From positions 22,383 through 86,382 of the forward strand of contig NZ_QULM01000007.1 in assembly GCF_003482105.1 (NCBI RefSeq): a stretch of 64,000 bases of DNA. The letters run 5' to 3'. Source of the stretch: Coprococcus sp. OM04-5BH. Lineage in GTDB: Bacteria; Bacillota; Clostridia; Lachnospirales; Lachnospiraceae. A program made the position numbers and the translations under genes. The first letter of the stretch is position 1; every line of letters starts with the position of its first letter. Below are positions 7,981 through 16,550 of the stretch, piece by piece. The notes beneath the pieces were generated by a model. The model ran no database searches. It saw nothing but the letters and a program-made list of their open reading frames with translations, and was not told the origin of the DNA.

Positions 7981-9522
7981 TTATCTGATTATAAGTGACT
8001 TTCCTGTCATCTCTGCAGGCTGTGGAAGTCCAAGTATCTCAAGTAATGTAGGTGCAATATCAGCAAGACATCCACCCTCTCTTAAGGCCTTGCACTCATC
8101 ATAGTTATAGAGTATGAATGGAACAGGATTTGTTGTATGTGCTGTATGCGGAGCACCTGTCTCGTAATTGATCATCTGCTCTGCGTTACCATGATCAGCA
8201 CAGATAAATAATACACCGTCAACCTTCTTAACAGCCTCTACAGCAGTTCCAACGCACTTATCTACTGTCTCAACTGCCTTAATAGCTGCAGGAATAACAC
8301 CTGTGTGTCCAACCATATCAGGGTTTGCGAAGTTGATGATAATAACGTCGTACTTTCCGCCTAATATAGCCTCATTAAGGTTCTTGCTTACTTCCGGAGC
8401 ACTCATCTCAGGCTGAAGATCATATGTTGCAACCTTTGGTGACTTAACAAGTATTCTGTCCTCGCCCTTGTTTGGCTCTTCTACGCCGCCGTTGAAGAAG
8501 AATGTTACATGGGCATACTTCTCTGTCTCTGCTGTACGGAGCTGCTTGAGACCATTTGCAGCAAGATACTCACCGAAGGTGTTCTTGATATCTTCCTTTT
8601 TGAATGCAACTTCCTTGTTAGGTATTGACTCATCGTAATCCTTGAAGCACACATATACTAAAGGCATTCTTCCGTTCGGTCTCTCAAATCCGTCAAAATC
8701 ATCTGTACAAAATGCACGGGTGATCTCTCTTGCTCTGTCTGGTCTGAAATTGAAGAATATGACTGAATCATCTGCCTTAACAAGTGATACAGGCTTGCCA
8801 TTCTCAACGATAACTGTAGGAAGGATGAACTCATCATAAACTTCCTTGTCATAAAACTCCTGGATAGCTGCTACAGGATCCTCTGCCTGAACGCCCTCAC
8901 CTGTAACCAGTGACTTGTATGCAAGCTCTACTCTGTCCCATCTGTTATCTCTGTCCATTGCATAGTAACGTCCTGAAAGTGAAGCAACCTTACCTACTCC
9001 GATTTCCTTTGTCTTTGCAATAAGCTCCTCTAAGAAGCCCTTTCCTGAAGCAGGAGCTGTATCTCTTCCATCAAAGAATGGATGGATATATACTCTGTCG
9101 AAGTTCTGTCTCTTACAGAGCTCAAGAATAGCGTAAAGATGTGTATTGTGGCTGTGCACACCACCGTCTGAAAGAAGTCCCCAGAGATGAAGATCAGAGT
9201 TGTTCTTCTTACAGTTCTCTATAGCGTCAAGCATTTCCTTGTTCTCAAAGAAATCTCCGTCCTTAATAGCCTTTGTAATTCTTGTAAGTTCCTGATATAT
9301 GATACGACCTGCACCGATGTTCATATGTCCTACCTCAGAGTTACCCATCTGTCCCTCTGGAAGACCTACTGCCTCACCTGAAGCGTTTCCCTTTACATAT
9401 GGGCACTCAGCCATAAGCTTGTCCATAACAGGTGTATCTGCCAATGCAATGGCATTTCCCTCTGTCTTCTCACTGATTCCGTAACCGTCAAGTACCATTA
9501 ACACAACTGGTTTCTTACTCAT
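7981..9522 (-). CDS. gpmI: 2,3-bisphosphoglycerate-independent phosphoglycerate mutase
   Basis: Interconverts 3- and 2-phosphoglycerate in glycolysis using two Mn2+ ions and a phosphoserine. The 513-residue protein has the N-terminal metal site VLDGYGISE, the catalytic serine motif GQMGNSEVGHMNIGAGR, WDRVE, FNFRPDRAREITRAF, NPDMVGHTG and the second metal site ICADHGNAEQM. The length matches the family. The ATG has a weak purine-rich upstream region. The other glycolytic genes in the window (gap, pgk, tpiA) lie further right on the same strand in a separate unit. The nearest upstream genes are an unrelated ABC pair. Confidence 0.98.
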   Translation of the reverse strand: MSKKPVVLMVLDGYGISEKTEGNAIALADTPVMDKLMAECPYVKGNASGEAVGLPEGQMGNSEVGHMNIGAGRIIYQELTRITKAIKDGDFFENKEMLDAIENCKKNNSDLHLWGLLSDGGVHSHNTHLYAILELCKRQNFDRVYIHPFFDGRDTAPASGKGFLEELIAKTKEIGVGKVASLSGRYYAMDRDNRWDRVELAYKSLVTGEGVQAEDPVAAIQEFYDKEVYDEFILPTVIVENGKPVSLVKADDSVIFFNFRPDRAREITRAFCTDDFDGFERPNGRMPLVYVCFKDYDESIPNKEVAFKKEDIKNTFGEYLAANGLKQLRTAETEKYAHVTFFFNGGVEEPNKGEDRILVKSPKVATYDLQPEMSAPEVSKNLNEAILGGKYDVIIINFANPDMVGHTGVIPAAIKAVETVDKCVGTAVEAVKKVDGVLFICADHGNAEQMINYETGAPHTAHTTNPVPFILYNYDECKALREGGCLADIAPTLLEILGLPQPAEMTGKSLIIR

Positions 9523-9598
9523 TTCAATTTTCTCCTCTTCTTTTATTTTTATTACTGTAAATATATATGCACGATCATATCCACCACGGAAAATATGA

Positions 9599-10360
9599 TC
9601 AATCGCCTACCATTTTATTGTATATAGGAGCAATCTCCTCTATATCACCATACTCTATAAGATGTCCGTGATCAAGTATCATGGCCTTGTTGCAGATGGC
9701 ACATACCTGGTCAATGGAATGGGATACAAATAATACAGTTGTTCCCCCATCCATCATACTCATGATCTTAGCCTCACTCTTCTTTCTGAACTTGGCGTCA
9801 CCTACGGAGAGCACTTCGTCAAGTATAAGTATCTCCGGATTGGAAATGGTTGCAATAGAGAATCCTAATTTAGACTTCATACCTGATGAATAGTTCTTAA
9901 GAGGTACATCAATGAACTTCCCAAGTTCGGAAAATTCCAATATTTCATCAAATTTCTCATCAAGATACTTCTTGCTGTATCCGAGAACTGTTCCGTAAAG
10001 GTATATATTCTCTCTTCCGGTATACTGCTGGTCAAAGCCTGCACCAAGCTCAAGGAGAGGAACAATCTTGCCGTTTCTGATGACCCTTCCTGTAGTAGGC
10101 TTGAACACACCTGCAATAACCTTAAGCAGTGTACTCTTTCCGGCACCGTTAAGTCCCAGGATACCTAATCTGTCGCCCTTGTTCAGGGTAAAATTAATAT
10201 GCTCCAGTGCCCAGAACTCATCGTAGCTTATCTGATGTCTTATAGACTTGATAACATACTCCTTAAAGCTGTCTACCTTCTCTGAACTGAGATTAAACTT
10301 CATGCCTATATCTTCAACTATTAATGCCGGTTTCTTCCCGGTGTTTTTATCAGTACTCAT
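9599..10360 (-). CDS. ABC transporter ATPase for cell-surface polysaccharide export (TagH/RfbE type)
   Basis: Nucleotide-binding subunit of an ABC-2 exporter moving a lipid-linked polysaccharide or teichoic acid across the membrane. The 253-residue product has Walker A GLNGAGKST (about 71-79), a Q-loop region LLELGAGFDQQYTGRENI typical of the polysaccharide subfamily, the relaxed signature NYSSGMKSKLGF, Walker B EILILDEVLSVGD and the switch His in FVSHSIDQV. It follows the permease gene by 47 bp. An 8-bp-stem hairpin (9573-9600) overlaps its stop codon. No glycosyltransferases are nearby, so the exported glycan is unknown. Confidence 0.93.
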   Translation of the reverse strand: MSTDKNTGKKPALIVEDIGMKFNLSSEKVDSFKEYVIKSIRHQISYDEFWALEHINFTLNKGDRLGILGLNGAGKSTLLKVIAGVFKPTTGRVIRNGKIVPLLELGAGFDQQYTGRENIYLYGTVLGYSKKYLDEKFDEILEFSELGKFIDVPLKNYSSGMKSKLGFSIATISNPEILILDEVLSVGDAKFRKKSEAKIMSMMDGGTTVLFVSHSIDQVCAICNKAMILDHGHLIEYGDIEEIAPIYNKMVGD

Positions 10361-10407
10361 TGAACTCCATCCTTAATCAATCTGTTGATATTATATTCCA
10401 TCGTAAA

Positions 10408-11184
10408 TTATATATTAAGTATAAATTTATCCTGCTTCTTGTAGAATGCAATGCACCCAATAACTATCAGTATCAACGCTGAACCAAAAGCATACTCTGC
10501 ATGATGTATGCTGTAGGTCTCTCCGCCTATAAGTACATATCTGAACATCTCTATGATACAGTAAAGGGGATTGTACTTAAGCAGGAAAGCATAAGGGCTG
10601 TCAAGAAGTCTCTCGGGATAATAGAACACGGCCGACATATACATTATAAGAAGCTTAAATACCTCCCAGAGATATTCCATATCCCTAAAAAATACATTTA
10701 CCGTAGCAAGTATCATTCCAACACCAAAGGTAAGCATAAGAAGTAATATAAGCGGTACGAATATCAGCAGCCAGCTCGCCTTCGGATATACGCCACAATA
10801 AAGTGACAATGGTATAAGTATGATCAGTGAAATAAGGAATATTACAAAGTTAAACAGTATACTTGCCATAGGATACAGATACTTGGGCACATATACCTTT
10901 TTTATCATTCCCGCATTATCACGTATGGATTTCATTGCCGATGTTGTTCCCGATGAGAACAATGAGAAAAGCAATCTACCACATAATACATACAGCGGAT
11001 AGGATTGGTCCTTTACTCCAAAAAGGGTTCCAAATACCACTGTGAGGACAATAGTTGTTAAAAGCGGTTCAAGAAGCGACCAGATTATTCCCAGATAAGA
11101 ACGTCTGTACTTGAGCTTAATTCCTTTTTTTACAAGCTCTGCAAGGAGATATCTGTGTCCCCAAAAATTTCTAAAGTATTCCAT
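10408..11184 (-). CDS. ABC-2 type permease for polysaccharide export (TagG/RfbA type)
   Basis: Membrane subunit partner of the downstream ATPase. It has six predicted membrane helices, with conserved starting features LKYRRSYLGIIWSLLEPL, an interior FRDMEYLWEV segment, and SPYAFLLKYNPLYCIIEMFRY near the C-terminus, all typical of the polyol-phosphate/O-antigen ABC-2 family. The frame runs upstream to an ATG at 11217 with no good ribosome site. I chose the ATG at 11184 because AAAGGAAAG precedes it, giving 258 residues and a start MEYFRNFWGHRYLL. It is transcribed first from a strong promoter at 11273-11301. Confidence 0.92.
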   Translation of the reverse strand: MEYFRNFWGHRYLLAELVKKGIKLKYRRSYLGIIWSLLEPLLTTIVLTVVFGTLFGVKDQSYPLYVLCGRLLFSLFSSGTTSAMKSIRDNAGMIKKVYVPKYLYPMASILFNFVIFLISLIILIPLSLYCGVYPKASWLLIFVPLILLLMLTFGVGMILATVNVFFRDMEYLWEVFKLLIMYMSAVFYYPERLLDSPYAFLLKYNPLYCIIEMFRYVLIGGETYSIHHAEYAFGSALILIVIGCIAFYKKQDKFILNI

Positions 11185-11272
11185 AACTTTCCTTTCCAGT
11201 GATTGAATTACCGGCATGATATTTCCGGAAAACGGAGGCCGTCATCACGTTGTCCACTAAAAAATCCACATG

Positions 11273-11301
11273 ATTATATCACAGTTATATTACATCGTCA
11301 A
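11273..11301 (-). promoter_or_regulatory. Promoter of the polysaccharide-export ABC genes
   Basis: The minus strand shows TTGACG, a 17-bp spacer and TATAAT with an extended -10 (TGATATAAT). This is one of the best promoters in the window. It drives the permease and ATPase genes, and possibly gpmI by readthrough. Confidence 0.8.
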
Positions 11302-11305
11302 ACCT

Positions 11306-11375
11306 CTTACAGATCTGTGTCCAGTCCACTTACAAATCTGTGTTCAATCCACCTACAGATCTATATCAAGCTCCA
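11306..11375. repeat. Three imperfect 23-bp tandem repeats over the xth stop codon
   Basis: Units at 11306-11328, 11329-11351 and 11352-11375 share the core TACAGATCTGTGT-CA-TCCA with a few changes. The third encodes the last residues and stop of xth, and the other two lie just after it. They look like degraded duplications of the gene end. Confidence 0.75.
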
Positions 11376-12108
11376 CAGGGCAATGATCTGAACCGAATAC
11401 TTCTGTATGTATAACTGCATCCTTAAGCTTATCCTCAAGCCTCTTCGATACAAGGAAGTAGTCAATACGCCATCCGGCGTTCTTCTCTCTCGCCTTAAAT
11501 CTGTACGACCACCAGGAATATATATCCGCCTTATCGGGATAAAAATATCTGAAGGTATCTATAAAGCCTCTGTCTAAAAGTTTTGAGAATTTTTCTCTTT
11601 CTTCATCTGTAAATCCTGCATTGTGCCTGTTGGTCTTAGGATTTTTAAGATCTATCTCCTTGTGTGCCACGTTAAGGTCTCCGCAGATGATCACGGGTTT
11701 CTTCTCATCAAGCCCCATGATGTAGTCGGCGAAATCATCCTCCCACTTCATTCTGTAGGAAAGCCTTGCCAGCTCGTTCTGGGAATTAGGTGTATATACA
11801 GTAACCATGTAGAACTTATCATATTCAAGGGTGATAACTCTTCCCTCCTGGTCATGCTCTTCCATTCCTATTCCGTAGGCAACATTTAAAGGCTCTTCCT
11901 TTGCAAATATAGCTGTACCCGAATATCCCTTCTTTACTGCATAATTCCAGTACTGGTGATATCCCGGCATATTAAGCTCAAGCTGCCCTGCCTGCATTTT
12001 TGATTCCTGGATACAGAAGAAATCTGCGTCTGCGTTATTGAACACATCCATAAATCCCTTTCCTGCACAGGCTCTTATTCCATTTACATTCCATGATATT
12101 AATTTCAT
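11353..12108 (-). CDS. xth: Exodeoxyribonuclease III (AP endonuclease, Xth family)
   Basis: Cleaves DNA 5' of abasic sites and removes blocked 3' ends in base excision repair. Motifs of the endonuclease/exonuclease/phosphatase fold are all present: MKLISWNVNGIRA, the metal-binding Glu in CIQESKM, GYSGTAIFAKEEP, GDLNVAHKEIDL, GWRIDYFLVS and the catalytic GSDHCPVELD at the end. The length of 251 is normal. The ATG follows AGAGGAATTG. It lies 39 bp after the AEC transporter gene, probably as a chance neighbour in one transcript. The last codons sit inside a tandem repeat. Confidence 0.97.
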   Translation of the reverse strand: MKLISWNVNGIRACAGKGFMDVFNNADADFFCIQESKMQAGQLELNMPGYHQYWNYAVKKGYSGTAIFAKEEPLNVAYGIGMEEHDQEGRVITLEYDKFYMVTVYTPNSQNELARLSYRMKWEDDFADYIMGLDEKKPVIICGDLNVAHKEIDLKNPKTNRHNAGFTDEEREKFSKLLDRGFIDTFRYFYPDKADIYSWWSYRFKAREKNAGWRIDYFLVSKRLEDKLKDAVIHTEVFGSDHCPVELDIDL

Positions 12109-12147
12109 TTTTCAATTCCTCTTTATTATTTAAGTGATGACGTGCTT

Positions 12148-13077
12148 TTACTTAAAAACAATGGCTATGATCGTGTAAGCCACAATGGTAACTATTGTAT
12201 AAAGGGACACTGTCGTGGCAAAGTATTTATTGCCCTTCTCATCCGAGCTGTAGCTTGTAAGGGCAAAACTTGGTGTTACAAAGAAGTATAAACAAAATGC
12301 TATTGTCTGATACTTAGATATTCCATCATTCTTAAACAACAGGAGTATTCCTACAAGCCCAACTGCCTGAAGCGCTACTCTGAATATAAGTGTCTTTATA
12401 CATGATCCCAGTATCTCCTTACTCAATGTGAAATCATATCCCACGTTAAGGAGAATAAGAGCTGTAAGGGGTGCCACTATTATATTCTTCACGGAAACGT
12501 ACAGAATACCCACATCTGTAGTGATGAACTTGTCCATAAGTCCCGATACTCCAAGTATTATTCCAAGGATCAATGCTATGAAGCAGGGATCGGTCATACA
12601 ATTCTTAAGAAGTAACTTGGCACTGAGCTTCTTTCCAGACTCAACCACCTGAAGTACTCCGAAGAATATGCCGAAGCCGAATATTCCACCGGCTATATCC
12701 ATAACGGCTATATTACCCAGATTTTCTGCTCCACATAAATTCTGGTACAGGGGATATCCCAACATACCACATTCATAAACTGTTATTAAAAAAGGAAAGA
12801 ACTTCCTTATATTTTCATCTTTAACTATACCTTTACATAAAAAACCAAGTGTGAAACTAATTCCGAAAAATATTAACATTATTACAGTTATCTTAACTGT
12901 ACTTTCATTAAAATTTGCTGTTGCAATAGCGTGAAAAATAGTAACCGGCAAAGCAAAAGCTGTGATATATTTCTTTATACATCTCATTCCCTCGGTGGAA
13001 ATTATATTCTTCATCCTGCATATCACGCCTAATGCAAGCATTACTATAACAGGCAATACCACATTAACAACTGCCAT
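12148..13077 (-). CDS. AEC (auxin efflux carrier) family transporter
   Basis: A 309-residue integral membrane protein with about ten hydrophobic segments in the two-fold bundle arrangement of the AEC family (related to malate/malonate and auxin carriers). Typical features are the N-terminal VVLPVIVMLALGVICR, the helix-break region ITAFALPVTIFHAIA and the second repeat beginning near NCMTDPCFIALILGIILG. The frame is open up to 13140, but that part lies in the tpiA terminator. The ATG at 13077 has GAGAGG 7 nt upstream, so I used it. The substrate is unknown; organic acids or amino acids are common for the family. Confidence 0.88.
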   Translation of the reverse strand: MAVVNVVLPVIVMLALGVICRMKNIISTEGMRCIKKYITAFALPVTIFHAIATANFNESTVKITVIMLIFFGISFTLGFLCKGIVKDENIRKFFPFLITVYECGMLGYPLYQNLCGAENLGNIAVMDIAGGIFGFGIFFGVLQVVESGKKLSAKLLLKNCMTDPCFIALILGIILGVSGLMDKFITTDVGILYVSVKNIIVAPLTALILLNVGYDFTLSKEILGSCIKTLIFRVALQAVGLVGILLLFKNDGISKYQTIAFCLYFFVTPSFALTSYSSDEKGNKYFATTVSLYTIVTIVAYTIIAIVFK

Positions 13078-13100
13078 CAAAAAACCTCTCATTCCAGTAT

Positions 13101-13135
13101 AAAAGTGGCAAATCCACATTATGTGAATTTGCCAC
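13101..13135 (-). terminator. Intrinsic terminator after tpiA
   Basis: Arms GTGGCAAATTCACAT and ATGTGGATTTGCCAC pair with one mismatch, followed on the minus strand by TTTT. It ends the gap-pgk-tpiA unit and separates it from the AEC gene. Confidence 0.85.
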
Positions 13136-13171
13136 CCCATAATATTTACTTAAAACTGTAATACAGATAAA

Positions 13172-13924
13172 TTACTTACCTGCGTTTACAACCTTACCAA
13201 AGTCTGCCTTGAGTGAAGCACCACCGATAAGTCCGCCATCAATGTCAGGCTTAGCAAGTAACTCTGCTGCATTTCCTGCATTCATTGATCCGCCGTACTG
13301 GATACGAACTGCGTCTGCTGTAGCCTCATCATAGATCTCAGCGATAAGATCACGGATTCCCTTACATACTTCCTGTGCCTGATCTGCTGTAGCTGTCTTT
13401 CCTGTACCGATAGCCCAGATTGGCTCGTATGCGATAACAAGGTTCTTAACGTCATCTGCTGATACGCCGGCAAGGTCTGACTTGATCTGAAGTCTGATCC
13501 AATCCATTGTAACGCCTGTCTCTCTCTGCTCTAAGCTCTCGCCACAGCAAAGGATAGGTGTAAGACCTGCTGCAATAGCCTTCTTAACCTTTGCATTTAA
13601 GAATGCATCATCCTCTTTGAAGTAATCTCTTCTCTCTGAATGTCCGATGATAACATACTTAACACCTGCATCAACTAACATTGGAGCACTGATCTCACCT
13701 GTATATGCACCCTTGTCTTCAATATACATATTCTCAGCACCAACTTCTACGTTTGTACCCTTAACTGCATTTACTACAGGTACAATGTCTATAGCTGGAA
13801 CACAATATACTACGTCTACATCTGGATTAACTACCAGAGGCTTTAATTCTTCTACAAGAGCAAGTGCCTGTGAAGGTGTCATGTTCATCTTCCAGTTACC
13901 TGCAATAATCTTTCTTCTTGCCAT
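13172..13924 (-). CDS. tpiA: Triosephosphate isomerase
   Basis: Interconverts dihydroxyacetone phosphate and glyceraldehyde-3-phosphate in glycolysis. The 250-residue TIM barrel shows the N-terminal [10 protein letters not shown] with the catalytic Lys, the catalytic His in VIIGHSERR, the catalytic Glu in [17 protein letters not shown] with the flexible lid, and the phosphate-binding [12 protein letters not shown] and [10 protein letters not shown]. The length is normal. It follows pgk by 19 bp and ends at a strong terminator. Confidence 0.99.
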   Translation of the reverse strand: MARRKIIAGNWKMNMTPSQALALVEELKPLVVNPDVDVVYCVPAIDIVPVVNAVKGTNVEVGAENMYIEDKGAYTGEISAPMLVDAGVKYVIIGHSERRDYFKEDDAFLNAKVKKAIAAGLTPILCCGESLEQRETGVTMDWIRLQIKSDLAGVSADDVKNLVIAYEPIWAIGTGKTATADQAQEVCKGIRDLIAEIYDEATADAVRIQYGGSMNAGNAAELLAKPDIDGGLIGGASLKADFGKVVNAGK

Positions 13925-13943
13925 TTTTATTTATCCTCTTTTC

Positions 13944-15158
13944 TTACTTATCGTTAGCTGCTACTACACCTGGAAGCTCTTTACCCTCAAGGAATTCAAG
14001 TGAAGCTCCGCCACCTGTTGAAATGTGGCTCATCTTTGGTCCATATCCTAAGATATTAACTGCTGCCGCTGAATCTCCACCGCCGATGATAGTAGTTGCA
14101 TCTGTCTCAGCAAGTGCTGCTGCTACAGCCTTTGTACCTGCTGCAAGAACAGGGTTCTCAAATACACCCATTGGTCCGTTCCAAACAACTGTCTTTGCTG
14201 TCTTAACTGCCTCTGAGTAAAGCTTTATTGTCTTAGGTCCAATATCACAGCCTTCCTTGTCAGCATTCATCTTGTCAGCGTCACAGATCTCTGTTTCGAT
14301 TGTAGGATCGTCAATAGGGTTAGGGAAATCGCTGATCATTACTGAGTCAACAGGAAGAAGGAGCTTCTTGCCAAGCTTCTCAGCCTTCTCCATCATTTCC
14401 TTACAATAGTCAATCTTTGTATCATCAACAAGTGACTTACCGATCTCATATCCCTTAGCCTTAAGGAATGTGTAAGCCATACCTCCGCCGATGATAAGTG
14501 TGTCACACTTCTCAAGAAGATTTGAAATAACGTTAAGCTTGTCAGCAACCTTTGCACCACCAAGGATAGCAACAAATGGTCTTACAGGATTCTCAACTGC
14601 ATTTCCGAGGAAGTCGATCTCCTTCTGCATTAAATATCCAACTACTGCTGTGTCAACAAGTGAAGCAACACCAACATTTGAGCAGTGAGCTCTGTGAGCT
14701 GTACCGAATGCGTCGTTTACGAATACATCACAGATACTTGCAAGATCCTTAGAGAATGCCTCTCCGTTCTTTGTCTCTTCAGCTCTGAAACGTGTATTCT
14801 CAAGAAGGATAACTTCTCCGTCCTTCATAGCGTCAACTGCAGCTCTTACTGTATCGTCAACAACCTCTAAGCTTGGTACGAACTTAACTTCCTGTCCGAG
14901 AAGCTCTGAAAGTCTCTTGGCAACAGGTGCAAGTGTCTTTGTCTGCTTGTCTTCCTCTGTCTTAACCTTTCCAAGGTGTGAGCAAAGGATAACCTTACCG
15001 CCGTCAGCGATAAGCTTCTTGATTGTTGGAAGTGCAGCTACAAGTCTGTTCTCATCTGTGATCTCACCATTCTTTAATGGTACATTGAAATCACATCTGC
15101 AGAGTACACGAAGACCCTTAACGTTGATATCATCAACTGATTTCTTATTTAATGACAT
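13944..15158 (-). CDS. pgk: Phosphoglycerate kinase
   Basis: Transfers the acyl phosphate of 1,3-bisphosphoglycerate to ADP, the first ATP-forming step of glycolysis. The 404-residue two-domain protein shows the substrate-binding [47 protein letters not shown], the domain-linking [11 protein letters not shown], and the nucleotide loop [14 protein letters not shown]. An AGGAGG precedes the ATG. It lies between gap and tpiA. The terminator just upstream, after gap, suggests that only part of the gap transcripts extend into it. Confidence 0.99.
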   Translation of the reverse strand: MSLNKKSVDDINVKGLRVLCRCDFNVPLKNGEITDENRLVAALPTIKKLIADGGKVILCSHLGKVKTEEDKQTKTLAPVAKRLSELLGQEVKFVPSLEVVDDTVRAAVDAMKDGEVILLENTRFRAEETKNGEAFSKDLASICDVFVNDAFGTAHRAHCSNVGVASLVDTAVVGYLMQKEIDFLGNAVENPVRPFVAILGGAKVADKLNVISNLLEKCDTLIIGGGMAYTFLKAKGYEIGKSLVDDTKIDYCKEMMEKAEKLGKKLLLPVDSVMISDFPNPIDDPTIETEICDADKMNADKEGCDIGPKTIKLYSEAVKTAKTVVWNGPMGVFENPVLAAGTKAVAAALAETDATTIIGGGDSAAAVNILGYGPKMSHISTGGGASLEFLEGKELPGVVAANDK

Positions 15159-15203
15159 TTTAATTTCCTCCTGATTGTCACATTGATAATTACGCCTCTG
15201 CGT

Positions 15204-15242
15204 AAAAAAAGAGGATCCGGTCCATGTAGACCGGACCCTCTA
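15204..15242 (-). terminator. Strong intrinsic terminator after gap
   Basis: A GC-rich stem with arms AGAGGGTCCGGTC and GACCGGATCCTCT, with a 5-nt loop, followed by seven Ts on the minus strand. It sits between gap and pgk, so gap can be expressed at higher levels than pgk-tpiA. Confidence 0.95.
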
Positions 15243-15278
15243 TTAGGTCTAATAAATACTTTTAAATGAGCGTTACAA

Positions 15279-16316
15279 TTATGCTAACTCAGCGAAGTAC
15301 TTGATTGTTCTAACCATCTGGCTTGTGTATGAGTTCTCATTGTCATACCATGAAACAACCTGAACCTCATATAAATCATCAGCGATCTTTGATACCATTG
15401 TCTGTGTAGCATCAAATAATGAACCATATCTCATACCGATAACATCTGATGAAACGATTGGATCTGTGTTGTAACCGAATGACTCTGATGAAGCAGCCTT
15501 CATAGCAGCGTTGATTCCGTCAACTGTTACATCAGCACCCTTAACAACTGCTGTAAGGATTGTTGTTGAACCTGTTGGAACTGGAACTCTCTGAGCTGAT
15601 CCGATTAACTTACCATTTAACTCTGGGATAACAAGACCGATAGCTTTAGCAGCACCTGTTGAGTTAGGAACGATATTAGCAGCACCTGCTCTAGCTCTTC
15701 TTAAGTCGCCCTTTCTGTGTGGTCCGTCGAGGATCATCTGATCACCTGTGTAAGCGTGGATTGTTGACATGATACCTGACTGGATAGGAGCATATTCATT
15801 AAGAGCCTTAGCCATTGGTGCAAGACAGTTTGTTGTACATGAAGCAGCTGAGATGATCTGATCATCTGCTGTTAATGTATCCTGGTTTACTGAGTAAACG
15901 ATTGTCTTAAGGTCATTTCCTGCTGGAGCTGAGATAACAACCTTCTTAGCACCTGCTGTGATATGAGCCATTGACTTTTCCTTTGAGCAGTAGAAACCAG
16001 TACACTCAAGAACTACATCAACACCGATCTCTCCCCATGGAAGCTCTGCTGCGTTAGCCTTAGCATAGATTGTAAGAGTCTTGCCGTCAACTGTGATTGT
16101 GTTAGCCTCATCATCAGCTGAAACTGTGTGAAGGTTCTCACCAATCTTACCACAGTAACCACCCTGTGCTGTATCGTACTTGAGAAGATCTGCAAGCATT
16201 GAAGGCTTTGTTAAGTCGTTGATTGCAACTACTTCATATCCTTCTGCTCCGAACATCTGTCTGAATGCGAGACGACCAATACGTCCAAAACCATTAATTG
16301 CTACTTTTACTGCCAT
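15279..16316 (-). CDS. gap: Glyceraldehyde-3-phosphate dehydrogenase, NAD-dependent type I
   Basis: Oxidises glyceraldehyde-3-phosphate to 1,3-bisphosphoglycerate with NAD. The 345-residue protein has the Rossmann motif [15 protein letters not shown], the catalytic cysteine in [17 protein letters not shown], the catalytic His region [11 protein letters not shown], the substrate-binding [16 protein letters not shown], and the C-terminal [14 protein letters not shown]. It has its own consensus promoter and a strong terminator, as expected for an abundant enzyme. Downstream pgk and tpiA complete the triose-phosphate set. An AGGAGG precedes the ATG. Confidence 0.99.
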   Translation of the reverse strand: MAVKVAINGFGRIGRLAFRQMFGAEGYEVVAINDLTKPSMLADLLKYDTAQGGYCGKIGENLHTVSADDEANTITVDGKTLTIYAKANAAELPWGEIGVDVVLECTGFYCSKEKSMAHITAGAKKVVISAPAGNDLKTIVYSVNQDTLTADDQIISAASCTTNCLAPMAKALNEYAPIQSGIMSTIHAYTGDQMILDGPHRKGDLRRARAGAANIVPNSTGAAKAIGLVIPELNGKLIGSAQRVPVPTGSTTILTAVVKGADVTVDGINAAMKAASSESFGYNTDPIVSSDVIGMRYGSLFDATQTMVSKIADDLYEVQVVSWYDNENSYTSQMVRTIKYFAELA

Positions 16317-16408
16317 TTTTTATTCCTCCTAAGTTTTGAATAATAAAAGTATTTATAATCTACCACACTTTTACATGTGGCAAATAAATCGTGTTAAAAC
16401 ACAAGCTA

Positions 16409-16437
16409 ATCATACATTTTTTGTATAAAAATTTCAA
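16409..16437 (-). promoter_or_regulatory. Promoter of gap-pgk-tpiA
   Basis: The minus strand has TTGAAA, a 17-bp spacer and TATGAT, giving a leader of about 85 nt. The leader contains a short inverted repeat CCACA/TGTGG at about 16361-16378. No CggR gene or operator was recognised. Confidence 0.7.
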
Positions 16438-16550
16438 GTGTTAATGTGATTTTTTTTAAACATATTAATAATATTCTACAATTCTTTTTAAGCAAATTGT
16501 ATATATATGTCGTTTTTTAGATTTTTATATTGTTTTTCCGACAGAACTTT

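Noticed and set aside
13078..13140. Upstream extension of the AEC transporter start
   Set aside because: It would place the N-terminus inside the tpiA terminator hairpin. The ATG at 13077 has a good Shine-Dalgarno.
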